Positions 1-7,782 of a DNA stretch of 15,705 bases are shown here, piece after piece (the first letter of the stretch is position 1; the number at the start of each line of letters is the position of its first letter). Origin of the DNA: an uncultured Bacillota bacterium (GTDB taxonomy: Bacteria; Bacillota_I; Bacilli_A; RF39; UBA660); the NCBI GenBank assembly GCA_947179265.1, contig CAMXBB010000010.1:1-15705 (forward strand). The letters run 5' to 3'. Made by a program: the position numbers and the translations under genes. A model generated the notes under the pieces. The model was not told where the DNA came from and searched no databases. It saw only the letters and a program-made list of their open reading frames with translations.

Positions 1-1092
1 GATAATATCATCAATAATCTCTTTTCTGACCTTAATTATTTGTCCTTCATATTCATCATATTTACCAGCAGCTTCTAACGAATCACTACAAACTTCATTG
101 GTCATACATTTTACTCCAGCAGGTTTAAGCACTGATTCCTCAAAACGTTTTTGTAAATGAGCTTTCTTATCAAAATAGATATTATAACTTAAGAAATCAA
201 AATAGCGATCAGTACTTACATGACGATCGTCATTATATACATATTCTCCCTTTCCAGGATAACTAGCAGTAATACTTGCACAATCATTATATTTTTCATC
301 AATTGGATTATTTTTTAAGAAAGGCAAAACTTTATTATGTAAAAGTTTAGGGTCATGAGCCCATTTACTTACATAATATTCCCAGAAACCATACTCATAA
401 TTAGATAATTTATCAGCACATTTGGTTTTATATGAACTTGGTGAGGTATATATATTAGTAAGTACACCACCATTATCACATGTATAACTTACAGATTGAT
501 CATTTGCAACATGTTTTGTTGGATCACCATAGATACCATAACATGCAGTTGAATAACCTATCATGTTTTTTATCAAAATCTTTAGAGTATCTTTTTCTTC
601 AGCATAGTAATTCTCAGCAGCCGCCGCATCATCATAATTATCTTCAACATCAGCATCGGTTACATCTTCACCATCGATTACATAAACACCTGATGGAGAT
701 TCCCACTCTTCCATATATTCTCTACCATCATCGGCAAATGAAGATGGAGTCATATCAATAAATACTGTTTCTAGAATAATATTATCATTGATAAATAAAC
801 CTTTTCTTTCATACTTTGCTAGTAGCTTATATAATTTAACATAAAATTTCTTTTGTGCTTTTAAAATCCTATCTTCACAATCTTCATCTTCACTATTTAA
901 GCAATAGCTATCCCAGTAGGCTTTATTTGCTTTAGCAAATTCCTCCCAATTAAATTGTGAATATTTAAAATTTGCTGAACTAGTTCTAATTGGAAATAAT
1001 AGCATAACTGAAAAAAGTGCTATCACAAAGAATCCAATTTTTCTTTGGACTCCTTGTAATAACATATTTCCACTTAGTATATTCTTTTTCAA
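1..1092 (-). CDS. Secreted cysteine-rich protein at end of T4SS operon (partial, C-terminus beyond left edge)
   Basis: An open frame of 364 codons runs without a stop to the left edge, so the C-terminus is missing. I place the start at TTG 1090-1092: an in-frame TAG lies directly upstream and a strong AGGTGGTGA (1098-1106) sits 5 nt away. An in-frame ATG nine codons later has a weaker ribosome site. The N-terminus is a clear signal peptide: basic residues, a hydrophobic core at about residues 19-35, and a likely signal peptidase I site after Ser-Ser-Ala at about residue 40. The mature part is rich in Tyr, Asp, Glu and Lys, has an acidic Ala-rich stretch (DDAAAAE), and holds eight Cys, suggesting disulfides outside the cell. 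It starts 19 nt after virB4. In Gram-positive T4SS operons this position often holds a cell-wall hydrolase (VirB1/Orf14-like), but no hydrolase motif is visible in the part seen, so the function is unknown. Confidence 0.8.
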   Translation of the reverse strand, partial: MKKNILSGNMLLQGVQRKIGFFVIALFSVMLLFPIRTSSANFKYSQFNWEEFAKANKAYWDSYCLNSEDEDCEDRILKAQKKFYVKLYKLLAKYERKGLFINDNIILETVFIDMTPSSFADDGREYMEEWESPSGVYVIDGEDVTDADVEDNYDDAAAAENYYAEEKDTLKILIKNMIGYSTACYGIYGDPTKHVANDQSVSYTCDNGGVLTNIYTSPSSYKTKCADKLSNYEYGFWEYYVSKWAHDPKLLHNKVLPFLKNNPIDEKYNDCASITASYPGKGEYVYNDDRHVSTDRYFDFLSYNIYFDKKAHLQKRFEESVLKPAGVKCMTNEVCSDSLEAAGKYDEYEGQIIKVRKEIIDDII

Positions 1093-1111
1093 CTAAATCA
1101 CCACCTAAGAA

Positions 1112-2908
1112 TTATAGACCTCCACCAGATCCAAATGAATCAAGTTCTTCTTGAGTAAGTTCAATTTTGATACGCATTCTTCTTGAACCACATACGAATA
1201 AAGCTTCTCCTTGTGTATATGTCTTTATGCTCTCTTTTTCGGCTTCATTGATATCAATTAACTTCGCTAAATCCTCAACAGCTTGTTTTCTTAATCCCAT
1301 TATCAAATAATATGAAGCGTTATCAAATATTGCTTTACCATGAACTATCATCTTTTCTTGAGCAAAATCTGTAGGTTGTTGAGTAATTATAATAGTACCC
1401 GTATTATACTTTCTAGCACGTCTTTGCATTTGAGCTAAGTACTCTGCACCTAATTCATTACTTCCAGAAAGTAAGATATGAGCTTCATCAACCATCATAA
1501 CGGTGTTACGTGATTTATCTAAACATAATCCCCAAGCATATTTTAAAATATTAAAGAATAAGGCATTTCTAATATTCTCATCACTATTCATTATCTCTTT
1601 GATATTAAATACGATGAAATCAGAATTTGAATTGATAGTTGTATGGCCATTGAAATAATATCTTAATTCATTGATGAATGGTCTTACACGTAATTCAAGT
1701 CTTTCCATAACATCTCTTTCACGAGTTGCTTCTGGCATAGATAGAAGTTTACCTTTAATAGTTGCATATACATCATCAAATGTTGGATAATTCTCACTAG
1801 TAAATGTAGCAAAATTAGTATCAAAATCGATTCCAAAACGTTTATAAGTCTCTTGTACTATTTCAGAGAACATCGCAAGTACATCCTCTTCAATTCCTGG
1901 AGAATAATACTTCATAAAAGCTTTTAAAGATTGTAAAGCTCTCGTCAAAACCGTATAACCAAGTCCTTGAGCTAATTCTTCCTCATCAGAATCAACTATT
2001 ACTTCAAGTGGGTTAACCATACCATAGTTACCACCCTTACCTAAATCAACATTGCTACCATTATTGACTTGGCACATATATTCAAGTTCACCTTCAGGGT
2101 CAATACATACGATTTGATATCCATTACGAATATGATTTCTTAATTGTAATTTTGCAGCAGTTGATTTACCTGATCCAGATGTACCTAAAATAATCATGTT
2201 AGCATTATTACGATTATGTTCTTTTTTTATTTGATATAAGAATTGATTAAATAATACAATACCACCCGAAAAATCCAAACCTAAAAGTGTAGAAAGTCCA
2301 GGGTCCTTAATACTATCAAATACAAAAGGATACATTGCAGCAATAGTTGGTGCTGGTATTGGAATTCCAATACGAGATTCAACGTCTTGTTTAGGGAATA
2401 TTGGTAGCATAGCTTTTAAAACTTTTTCTTGTTCAAACATCATTGGAATAGCACGCATATTTAGTGCCGTTAAGAAATTCTTAATTTGCATCTTTCTTGC
2501 TTCCAATTCTTCTTCAGTATCAGCAACGATCATGATATGCATTTGAAAGTCGAATATTCTTGATTGAGTTGCAGCTAACATTTGAACGAAACTTTCCATA
2601 GATTCATAATCGATTCTAATACGTTCTTTTAAAGTATGATCATGTTCTTTTTGATAAGCTTCTTTTAACTCTGCTATCTCTTTATTTATTGCTTTTTGCA
2701 TAGTTCCAAAATCGATTGGTATATGTTTGATACTTACTTTAACACCAGGAATAGATGTAATATTACTTAAGAAACCTGCTCCAATCATTTTAGGATACTC
2801 TAAAACTGTTAAAATAGTTGCATATTTATCACTTATGATAAAACTAGTTACTTTCCTAAAATCGATTCCTTTAGGAGCTATTTCACTCTTTAGTGACGCT
2901 CTAGACAT
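1112..2908 (-). CDS. virB4: VirB4-family T4SS ATPase, main (C-terminal) part
   Basis: This 598-residue protein is the ATPase that powers assembly of, or transfer through, a type IV secretion channel on the cytoplasmic face of the membrane. Visible motifs are Walker A GTSGSGKST at about residues 242-250, a CIDPEGE segment at about 268-274, Walker B VMMVDEAH at about 470-477, and an ITQQPTDF segment at about 507-514; all are typical of VirB4/TraC/TrsE proteins. The N-terminal 200 residues match the middle region of VirB4 (IAPKGIDF followed by a YAT..TVLEYP segment). The usual N-terminal domain is instead encoded by the preceding gene, which overlaps by 8 nt (ATGTCTAG holds both this start and that stop). 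Together the two are about 796 residues, close to a normal one-piece Gram-positive VirB4. The overlap suggests translational coupling. Family assignment is confident; whether it acts in conjugation or in other secretion is not shown. Confidence 0.93.
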   Translation of the reverse strand: MSRASLKSEIAPKGIDFRKVTSFIISDKYATILTVLEYPKMIGAGFLSNITSIPGVKVSIKHIPIDFGTMQKAINKEIAELKEAYQKEHDHTLKERIRIDYESMESFVQMLAATQSRIFDFQMHIMIVADTEEELEARKMQIKNFLTALNMRAIPMMFEQEKVLKAMLPIFPKQDVESRIGIPIPAPTIAAMYPFVFDSIKDPGLSTLLGLDFSGGIVLFNQFLYQIKKEHNRNNANMIILGTSGSGKSTAAKLQLRNHIRNGYQIVCIDPEGELEYMCQVNNGSNVDLGKGGNYGMVNPLEVIVDSDEEELAQGLGYTVLTRALQSLKAFMKYYSPGIEEDVLAMFSEIVQETYKRFGIDFDTNFATFTSENYPTFDDVYATIKGKLLSMPEATRERDVMERLELRVRPFINELRYYFNGHTTINSNSDFIVFNIKEIMNSDENIRNALFFNILKYAWGLCLDKSRNTVMMVDEAHILLSGSNELGAEYLAQMQRRARKYNTGTIIITQQPTDFAQEKMIVHGKAIFDNASYYLIMGLRKQAVEDLAKLIDINEAEKESIKTYTQGEALFVCGSRRMRIKIELTQEELDSFGSGGGL

Positions 2909-3497
2909 CGCTCATCACCGTCCCATACTCTATTCTTTTACTATCATTAAAGAAACTATCTAATAATACTCTTATGTCATCATCAGTAAGTTGTCTTGAA
3001 ACTAAGCCAGCAGCAGCAAGTCCAGATATCAAATTATGAATTCTTTTTTGAATTCTTTCCATGTTTTTAGGGCTATCCTTAAATAGAATATAGAATTCCG
3101 TATCAACTGCATTGATTGCTGGTCCAACAAACATATCACATTTTTTCAAATCTTGAAGAATTAGTTTTCTAACATGTTGTGAATCAGACTTATTTAACAT
3201 AACTTCTAATTCTGATTTGTATAGATTTATATCAACTGGTCGATCACAACATACTAACCAGAATTCATAATCAAGGGTATTATAAAAGTTACGTAATTGA
3301 TAAATTGCTCGGTTTTGAACTTCTTCATCACTTATAAAGATATTCCTTGGTTCGATTCTAACACCTGTTACAATCATTTTTCCTTCCAAAGGTCTTCCTT
3401 GTACTTCAATCATACCACTTTGAATATTATTTACTGGTATCCAATCCTCTGTATATTGACTTGTACTACTTTGCATCTTCTCTTGCTTCTTCGACAT
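2901..3497 (-). CDS. VirB4 N-terminal-domain protein (split VirB4, first part)
   Basis: This 198-residue soluble protein lacks a P-loop and has the character of a VirB4 N-terminal domain: a DWIPVNNIQSGMIEV start, then MIVTGVRIEP, as in TrsE/TraE-type proteins where this domain contacts the VirB3 partner. It ends exactly where the ATPase gene starts (8 nt overlap, different frame) and begins inside the end of the VirB3-like gene (32 nt overlap), so the three are probably translationally coupled. The start ATG at 3495-3497 follows GGTGTGTAGGAT; a second in-frame ATG seven codons later is a weaker choice. The split could be natural, or a frameshift in a once single gene. Against a recent frameshift, the ATPase part has its own ATG within a plausible coupling overlap. 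The assignment rests on sequence character plus position. Confidence 0.72.
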   Translation of the reverse strand: MSKKQEKMQSSTSQYTEDWIPVNNIQSGMIEVQGRPLEGKMIVTGVRIEPRNIFISDEEVQNRAIYQLRNFYNTLDYEFWLVCCDRPVDINLYKSELEVMLNKSDSQHVRKLILQDLKKCDMFVGPAINAVDTEFYILFKDSPKNMERIQKRIHNLISGLAAAGLVSRQLTDDDIRVLLDSFFNDSKRIEYGTVMSDV

Positions 3498-3792
3498 ATC
3501 CTACACACCAACCCTTCCAATAATACTTTCTCCTATTACTATAAAACTGATAAACATGTGCTGTTAACTGCCACATATTTCTATGATTAGGTACTGGTAA
3601 AACCATGGAACCACATATCATGAATGGCGTAAAAATCACGAGTAAATCTTGCATTGTTTCTTTAGGAAATATCAACATCATAAATATTGTCAATCCAATT
3701 CCAGTTCCAAATATTATCAAATCAGTTTTCTCAAAAAGTCCTAATATTAGCATCGACCTTTTGGAATTTGCAGGTATTAAATATTGATTCAT
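3466..3792 (-). CDS. Small VirB3/PrgI-like T4SS membrane protein
   Basis: This protein has 108 residues: a short N-terminal segment (NQYLIPANSKRSM), two closely spaced hydrophobic helices at about residues 22-43 and 46-66, then a basic tail with NRRKYYWKGW. This is the size and topology of VirB3/PrgI/TcpE-type inner-membrane proteins, which usually lie directly upstream of virB4, as here. A strong AGGAGGTAA precedes ATG 3790-3792, so translation should be efficient. The end overlaps the VirB4 N-terminal gene by 32 nt. I infer the family from topology and gene order; I see no diagnostic catalytic motif, and sequence similarity to PrgI was not tested. The C-terminal Trp/Arg/Lys/Tyr-rich segment probably faces the cytoplasm next to VirB4. 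Confidence 0.6.
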   Translation of the reverse strand: MNQYLIPANSKRSMLILGLFEKTDLIIFGTGIGLTIFMMLIFPKETMQDLLVIFTPFMICGSMVLPVPNHRNMWQLTAHVYQFYSNRRKYYWKGWCVGYVEEAREDAK

Positions 3793-3809
3793 AATAAATT
3801 ACCTCCTTT

Positions 3810-4250
3810 TTATTTCTTTCTACTATAAGGCTCTGGTATAACCATTCCTGGCAATTTTTGAACCAAATAATAATAATTAGCATATATTTCACTTGGTGAA
3901 AGTAAAGTTTTATTTCTAAACGATAACCCTAACTCTCTTACCTCATATGAATGTTCTCTTAAAAATCTACTTAAACGTTCTTGAGCTTGTTTAACAGCAT
4001 TACTGCCATTAATGTTTTTAGTTATCAACGAGACTCTTAACTTCATGAAATGTATCGAAGCTGCTTTTTCATTTGGAAAAGCAGTCTTCTCACACATTAA
4101 AAATCTTTTTTTCACATCGTTCTCAGCTCTATCAATCATGTCCCAAGCATCTTTATCAAATAATGTAATCAACTCTGCTAGTCTAATGTATTCTTCACAA
4201 AAATCTTTTAAGATTTGAGTTGTAGCATTCTCAAATGGATTAATAAACAT
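3810..4250 (-). CDS. Unrecognised helical protein inside T4SS operon
   Basis: I do not recognise this 146-residue protein. It has no signal peptide or membrane helix and looks mostly alpha-helical and charged, with a more ordered C-terminal segment (LSPSEIYANYYYLVQKLPG) and a basic end. The start ATG 4248-4250 follows AGGAAGTG, which lies right after the stop of the VirB6-like gene (11 nt gap); the next gene starts 17 nt downstream. It is therefore translated with the secretion genes and is probably a cytoplasmic component or accessory of the complex. It could be a lineage-specific T4SS subunit. Its short gaps and ordinary codon use give no sign that it is an insertion. Confidence 0.75.
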   Translation of the reverse strand: MFINPFENATTQILKDFCEEYIRLAELITLFDKDAWDMIDRAENDVKKRFLMCEKTAFPNEKAASIHFMKLRVSLITKNINGSNAVKQAQERLSRFLREHSYEVRELGLSFRNKTLLSPSEIYANYYYLVQKLPGMVIPEPYSRKK

Positions 4251-4261
4251 TTAAGCACTTC

Positions 4262-6766
4262 CTAACTCTTAGGTTTATCCTTTGGAGGTTGTCCTCCATT
4301 ACCAGCTCCATTTTGTTTAGCTTGTTGTTGTAATTGAGCTTGAATAGAAAGGTTTTTACCTTGTTGTTCAAGTGTTGATTTAACCTTTTTCAATGCTGCT
4401 ACATCACCTTCGCTAATTGTTCCAGTCTTATCACTAAGTCTCTTCAAGAATGCATCAACAGATTCGGTAGTTCCAGCATTTTTATGAATCGCAGCTTCTA
4501 AATCAGCAATGGTTTCATTTCCTAAGTTACCTATTTCTTTAGCCATTTGCTCTCTTAATGTTGCCATCATAGTAGCACGTCCACTCTTATACTTATCATT
4601 AAGTGATTTAGCAATCTCTTGATTTTCCATATCGGTAAATTGTTTTTTAGCATCTGCAAGAGATATAGCATGTTTTCGGTAATCTTTTTCAGGGTTATAA
4701 CCTTTTTCATATTTTCCAGTTTTAGTATTAAACTTCTCAGTTGCTCTGCTCTTAACATAATCTTCTGGTTTGAATGCAGCATCATAAGCTTTAGTAGCAG
4801 GATTATAATAATATCCAGTAGCATCGTCTTTAGCTTTTACCTTTGCCATCTTACATTCTTCTTCATAAGATTTCATACTGAATGATGAAGTAGCTCCAGC
4901 TCTTCTACAAGCTTCTTCATAAGCTTTTTGATCAAAGCCGACATCTTCACCACCATTTATAGTTATAACTTGATCACCACGAGTCATTTTACCTTCAGAT
5001 AAAACTGTCTTTTCAATTTCACTCTTAGCTGTCTTTATAGCTTCAGTATCACCCTTTGTCCATCCAATCATATCACCAAGATATTTGGTTGCTTTGTTGA
5101 TTGTATCTGTTGCAGCACTACCATTGACTGTTACTCCTGTAATCAAATCACTTTCTGTAGTAATTGCATCTTTAAGATTTTCAAAGAATGGTTTTGCACC
5201 ATTTTCAAGTCCTTGTTTGAATAACTCTTGTCTCATAGTTGTTCCATTAGCATCAGCAGCTTTTCCAGCTTGTTGGAAATTGAATACTTTCTTGTTTTCA
5301 TGTTGAACATATGCCGATTGTCCGCTAGAAGCTCCTTGATTAAATGCCGCTCCAACATTTTTAGCACTGAATTCTTGAGGAGTATTTTCAAATCCTTTTT
5401 TACCACCAGACACAATTCCTCTTAATCCAGCACCTACACCATGAAGTCTAGACAACATAGCATTTTGGAAATCGTCTCCTTGAACATCACTATTTTTCAA
5501 ATAATTTCTTCTTGCCATTTGATATGAACCGATAGCTCCACCAAGTGCTCCTATTGCTGTTGAACCAGCCTTCATAGCATACTCGTTTTCGCTAATACGA
5601 CGTTTAACTCCAGGTTTAAAGTCAAGTCCAGCAAATAATCCAGTTGAACCTCCAAATATTGTTTTGAATAATCCTGGTGCTTCTTTGGCAAACTTTAATA
5701 AACCTAATATTAAACATACTGTTGCAATCGCTTTTATTAAGAAATTACCTTCAACTCCACTTGTACTTTTAAATAATACACCTATAAAAGCTGGTACCAT
5801 CGTACATAATTTAACAATAAAGAAGATAACTGCTACTCTAGCAAATATTTCTAAATAACATTTCTTAATCTCTGCAAACCACGAATCAAAAGTTTTCTTA
5901 GTTTGTGGGAACATCTTAAGCATAACTGGTATCGGAGCAATAATTTGTAAGAATCCCAATTTTACTGCCCGAGTACCTACATCTAAAGTATAGCTAAAGA
6001 AAAAATACGCTACCGCAATAGCTGCTACAGTAGATAAAATCCATAGATATTCCATACCGCCTTCATCACCAACGGTATCACGAAGTTTAGCTCTGCTTGT
6101 AACCGCACCAACTCCGATCGAATCATCATTGTTCCAAGCTTCCAATCCTTCAGCCCATGCTGTACAAACATCATCATCAGTAGACGCTTCTACACCATCG
6201 CCATTTATATGTGGTCCCTTACATACTGTAATCGCTTGATCTTTTCCAATAAAATTACCATCATTATCAAAATAATTAGCATACATCGTTCCCTGTGGAT
6301 GAAAGAATGCCGAAAAAACAATCATTGATATCTGTTTTCCAGGATTATCATCCGTTGTTCCTGTTCCACCAAGAATCAAAGCTCCGATAGTATTATTAGT
6401 TAAAATATGTTTTTGAAATAAAGACATATAGCCAAAAACCGTTGGTAGAACAATTACTAATACAATCGAAAACACCACATCTTTTACCATTTGCGTTGAT
6501 GCTTTCTTCTGTCCACCATCCGGATCGATAATCATCATTATCAAGAAATATGCAAAAACAAAGATCATGATTACTGATAATGCTGAATAAAATCTTGCAC
6601 TAATCTCGTTATAAACATCTCCAGCTGTTTCTGAAGAAAAAAGATCCAATTGTGATACCGCCAAAAAAATTATATAAGCAACTGCCAAAAGTAGATAAGC
6701 AATTTTATCTAATAACCCAATAAAAAGCAAAGCCATAATCTTTATAAAATAATTAGCTGCTAACAT
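4262..6766 (-). CDS. VirB6/TrbL-like polytopic T4SS membrane protein
   Basis: This is the first gene of the secretion operon. I start it at ATG 6764-6766 (834 residues) because GGGAGTGA lies 6 nt upstream; a TTG five codons earlier would swallow that site. Hydrophobic segments lie at about residues 8-36, 61-80, 96-115, 240-260, 265-285, 306-330 and 342-360. Between the third and fourth is a long polar loop (about 116-238) with acidic residues and two Cys (about 182 and 201), probably outside the cell. From about residue 380 the protein is soluble, rich in Ala, Gly, Lys and Gln, and ends in a Gln/Gly/Pro/Lys tail. This architecture matches the VirB6/TrbL family, the channel component of type IV secretion; Gram-positive members often have large soluble tails. 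The next gene begins 11 nt after its stop. Confidence 0.82.
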   Translation of the reverse strand: MLAANYFIKIMALLFIGLLDKIAYLLLAVAYIIFLAVSQLDLFSSETAGDVYNEISARFYSALSVIMIFVFAYFLIMMIIDPDGGQKKASTQMVKDVVFSIVLVIVLPTVFGYMSLFQKHILTNNTIGALILGGTGTTDDNPGKQISMIVFSAFFHPQGTMYANYFDNDGNFIGKDQAITVCKGPHINGDGVEASTDDDVCTAWAEGLEAWNNDDSIGVGAVTSRAKLRDTVGDEGGMEYLWILSTVAAIAVAYFFFSYTLDVGTRAVKLGFLQIIAPIPVMLKMFPQTKKTFDSWFAEIKKCYLEIFARVAVIFFIVKLCTMVPAFIGVLFKSTSGVEGNFLIKAIATVCLILGLLKFAKEAPGLFKTIFGGSTGLFAGLDFKPGVKRRISENEYAMKAGSTAIGALGGAIGSYQMARRNYLKNSDVQGDDFQNAMLSRLHGVGAGLRGIVSGGKKGFENTPQEFSAKNVGAAFNQGASSGQSAYVQHENKKVFNFQQAGKAADANGTTMRQELFKQGLENGAKPFFENLKDAITTESDLITGVTVNGSAATDTINKATKYLGDMIGWTKGDTEAIKTAKSEIEKTVLSEGKMTRGDQVITINGGEDVGFDQKAYEEACRRAGATSSFSMKSYEEECKMAKVKAKDDATGYYYNPATKAYDAAFKPEDYVKSRATEKFNTKTGKYEKGYNPEKDYRKHAISLADAKKQFTDMENQEIAKSLNDKYKSGRATMMATLREQMAKEIGNLGNETIADLEAAIHKNAGTTESVDAFLKRLSDKTGTISEGDVAALKKVKSTLEQQGKNLSIQAQLQQQAKQNGAGNGGQPPKDKPKS

Positions 6767-6785
6767 AAATATCACTCCCAAGACT

Positions 6786-6806
6786 TACCTACTCGCGAAA
6801 TAGGTA
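6786..6806. other. Inverted repeat in the T4SS operon 5' untranslated region
   Basis: The arms TACCTA and TAGGTA flank nine bases that include the palindrome TCGCGA. It sits between the predicted promoter and the ribosome site of the VirB6-like gene. It could be a repressor operator or a small mRNA hairpin near the ribosome site. GC-rich TCGCGA stands out in this AT-rich DNA. Function is inferred only from position. Confidence 0.35.
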
Positions 6807-6834
6807 TAGTTGTAGACTATAATACACTATCCTA

Positions 6835-6863
6835 ATTATATATCAATATCAGCTTCATTACAA
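6835..6863 (-). promoter_or_regulatory. Predicted sigma-A promoter of the T4SS operon
   Basis: On the minus strand TTGTAA (6858-6863) and TATAAT (6835-6840) are separated by exactly 17 nt, about 70 nt before the VirB6-like start. A weaker alternative pair, TTGATA/TATTAT with 16 nt, lies just downstream. The preceding salvage operon ends in a terminator just upstream, so this is the natural start of the secretion operon. Confidence 0.65.
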
Positions 6864-6886
6864 TAGAATATCTCCTGTTTTTGTAT

Positions 6887-6920
6887 AAAAAAAGGATAAT
6901 TTGTATCATAACAAATTATC
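6887..6920 (-). terminator. Rho-independent terminator after the thymidine-salvage operon
   Basis: A perfect 10-bp stem (6895-6904 with 6911-6920), a 6-nt loop and a run of T residues on the minus strand (complement of the A run at 6887-6893) follow the tmk-like gene. The stop codon of that gene (6916-6918) lies within the stem. It separates the salvage operon from the secretion operon. Confidence 0.85.
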
Positions 6921-7782
6921 TTCTTTCTAATTTCTTTTTTACCACTGTATATACTTCTTCATTTATCTCATCAGGAGTTTTTATATTTTCAAAAGTTGGA
7001 ACTTTTTCTTGATTACCACGAATACAATTTATCGAATCAAAATCGTATAATTGCGCTATCTCAAGATATGCTTGTTCAGCATTATAAAGATGATTACTAT
7101 CTCTTTCATTTTCATCCAATTTCTCTGTTCTTCCTTGCCTTAAAAATGTCGCATAATCAGTTGGCATATGAAGGAATAAACGAATATCTGAGTGTGGAAG
7201 TCCCATTGTTTCAAACTCCAAATTAGCTATCCATTCATATAGTGCTTTTCGGTCATAAGGATTACTTAATTTTCCTCCTTGATGTGCCATAGACGAATAA
7301 GTATAACGATCTAATATGATATTATCTCCACGCTCCAAAATCCCTGACATTTCAGGCAAATTATATCTTCGGTCAGCTGCATAATAAAGGCTTGATACTT
7401 TCGGATCTACATTAGGAGCTGACTCTGGAAACCATCCAGTAGCAATTGATGTAGCTATTTCATCTAATATAAAATCTACAATTGTTTTCTCGTCTAATTC
7501 AGGAAGACCTTCACTAGCTAGAGATTCTCTTAAGTACGAAAATCTTTCATTAAACTTGTCACGAATAGCATCAGCATGCTTTTTAACCAACTCTTCTGCA
7601 AGATATGGTTTTCCTAAATATGGATATCCAACTATTCTTCCTGTTGGTGTATCATATCTTGGGAAACTATAATATACCGTTTTCATTCCATCGGCATTCA
7701 ATCTATCAATAAGCTTTTTTGATTGTGTTTCCTTTCCTGAACAATCAGTTCCCTCTATTACTATTAATTTTCCTTTTTCCAT
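6916..7782 (-). CDS. tmk: Thymidylate kinase-like dNMP kinase (long form)
   Basis: This protein probably phosphorylates dTMP to dTDP with ATP in the cytoplasm. I start it at ATG 7780-7782 (288 residues) because AGAGGAGAAAG lies 5 nt upstream; the open frame extends 16 codons further without a better site. Motifs are the P-loop EGTDCSGKETQ at about residues 10-20, a FPRYD segment at about 40-44, YYAADRRYN at about 133-141 and DRYTYSS at about 158-164, all in thymidylate kinase order. Usual bacterial enzymes are about 205-215 residues; here extra sequence lies between about 50 and 125 and at the C-terminus. The P-loop carries Glu where Thr/Ser is common. It overlaps the preceding CYTH gene by 38 nt and is last in the operon begun by thymidine kinase, giving a thymidine to dTDP route. 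Another nucleotide substrate is possible. Confidence 0.85.
   Translation of the reverse strand: MEKGKLIVIEGTDCSGKETQSKKLIDRLNADGMKTVYYSFPRYDTPTGRIVGYPYLGKPYLAEELVKKHADAIRDKFNERFSYLRESLASEGLPELDEKTIVDFILDEIATSIATGWFPESAPNVDPKVSSLYYAADRRYNLPEMSGILERGDNIILDRYTYSSMAHQGGKLSNPYDRKALYEWIANLEFETMGLPHSDIRLFLHMPTDYATFLRQGRTEKLDENERDSNHLYNAEQAYLEIAQLYDFDSINCIRGNQEKVPTFENIKTPDEINEEVYTVVKKKLERR

Noticed and set aside
480..761. Plus-strand 93-codon frame rich in His, Leu, Tyr and Gln
   Set aside because: It is antisense to the secreted protein gene, has a low-complexity composition typical of a shadow frame and no ribosome site.
6767..6781. TTG start for the VirB6-like gene, five codons upstream
   Set aside because: The strong GGGAGTGA ribosome site would then lie inside the gene; ATG 6764-6766 is correctly spaced from it.
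7745..7747. TGA read as Trp (Mycoplasma-type code), extending the CYTH gene
   Set aside because: Tryptophan codons seen in the window are TGG and long frames are not broken by TGA, so TGA is best read as stop; the extension would run into the tmk coding frame for only a few codons.
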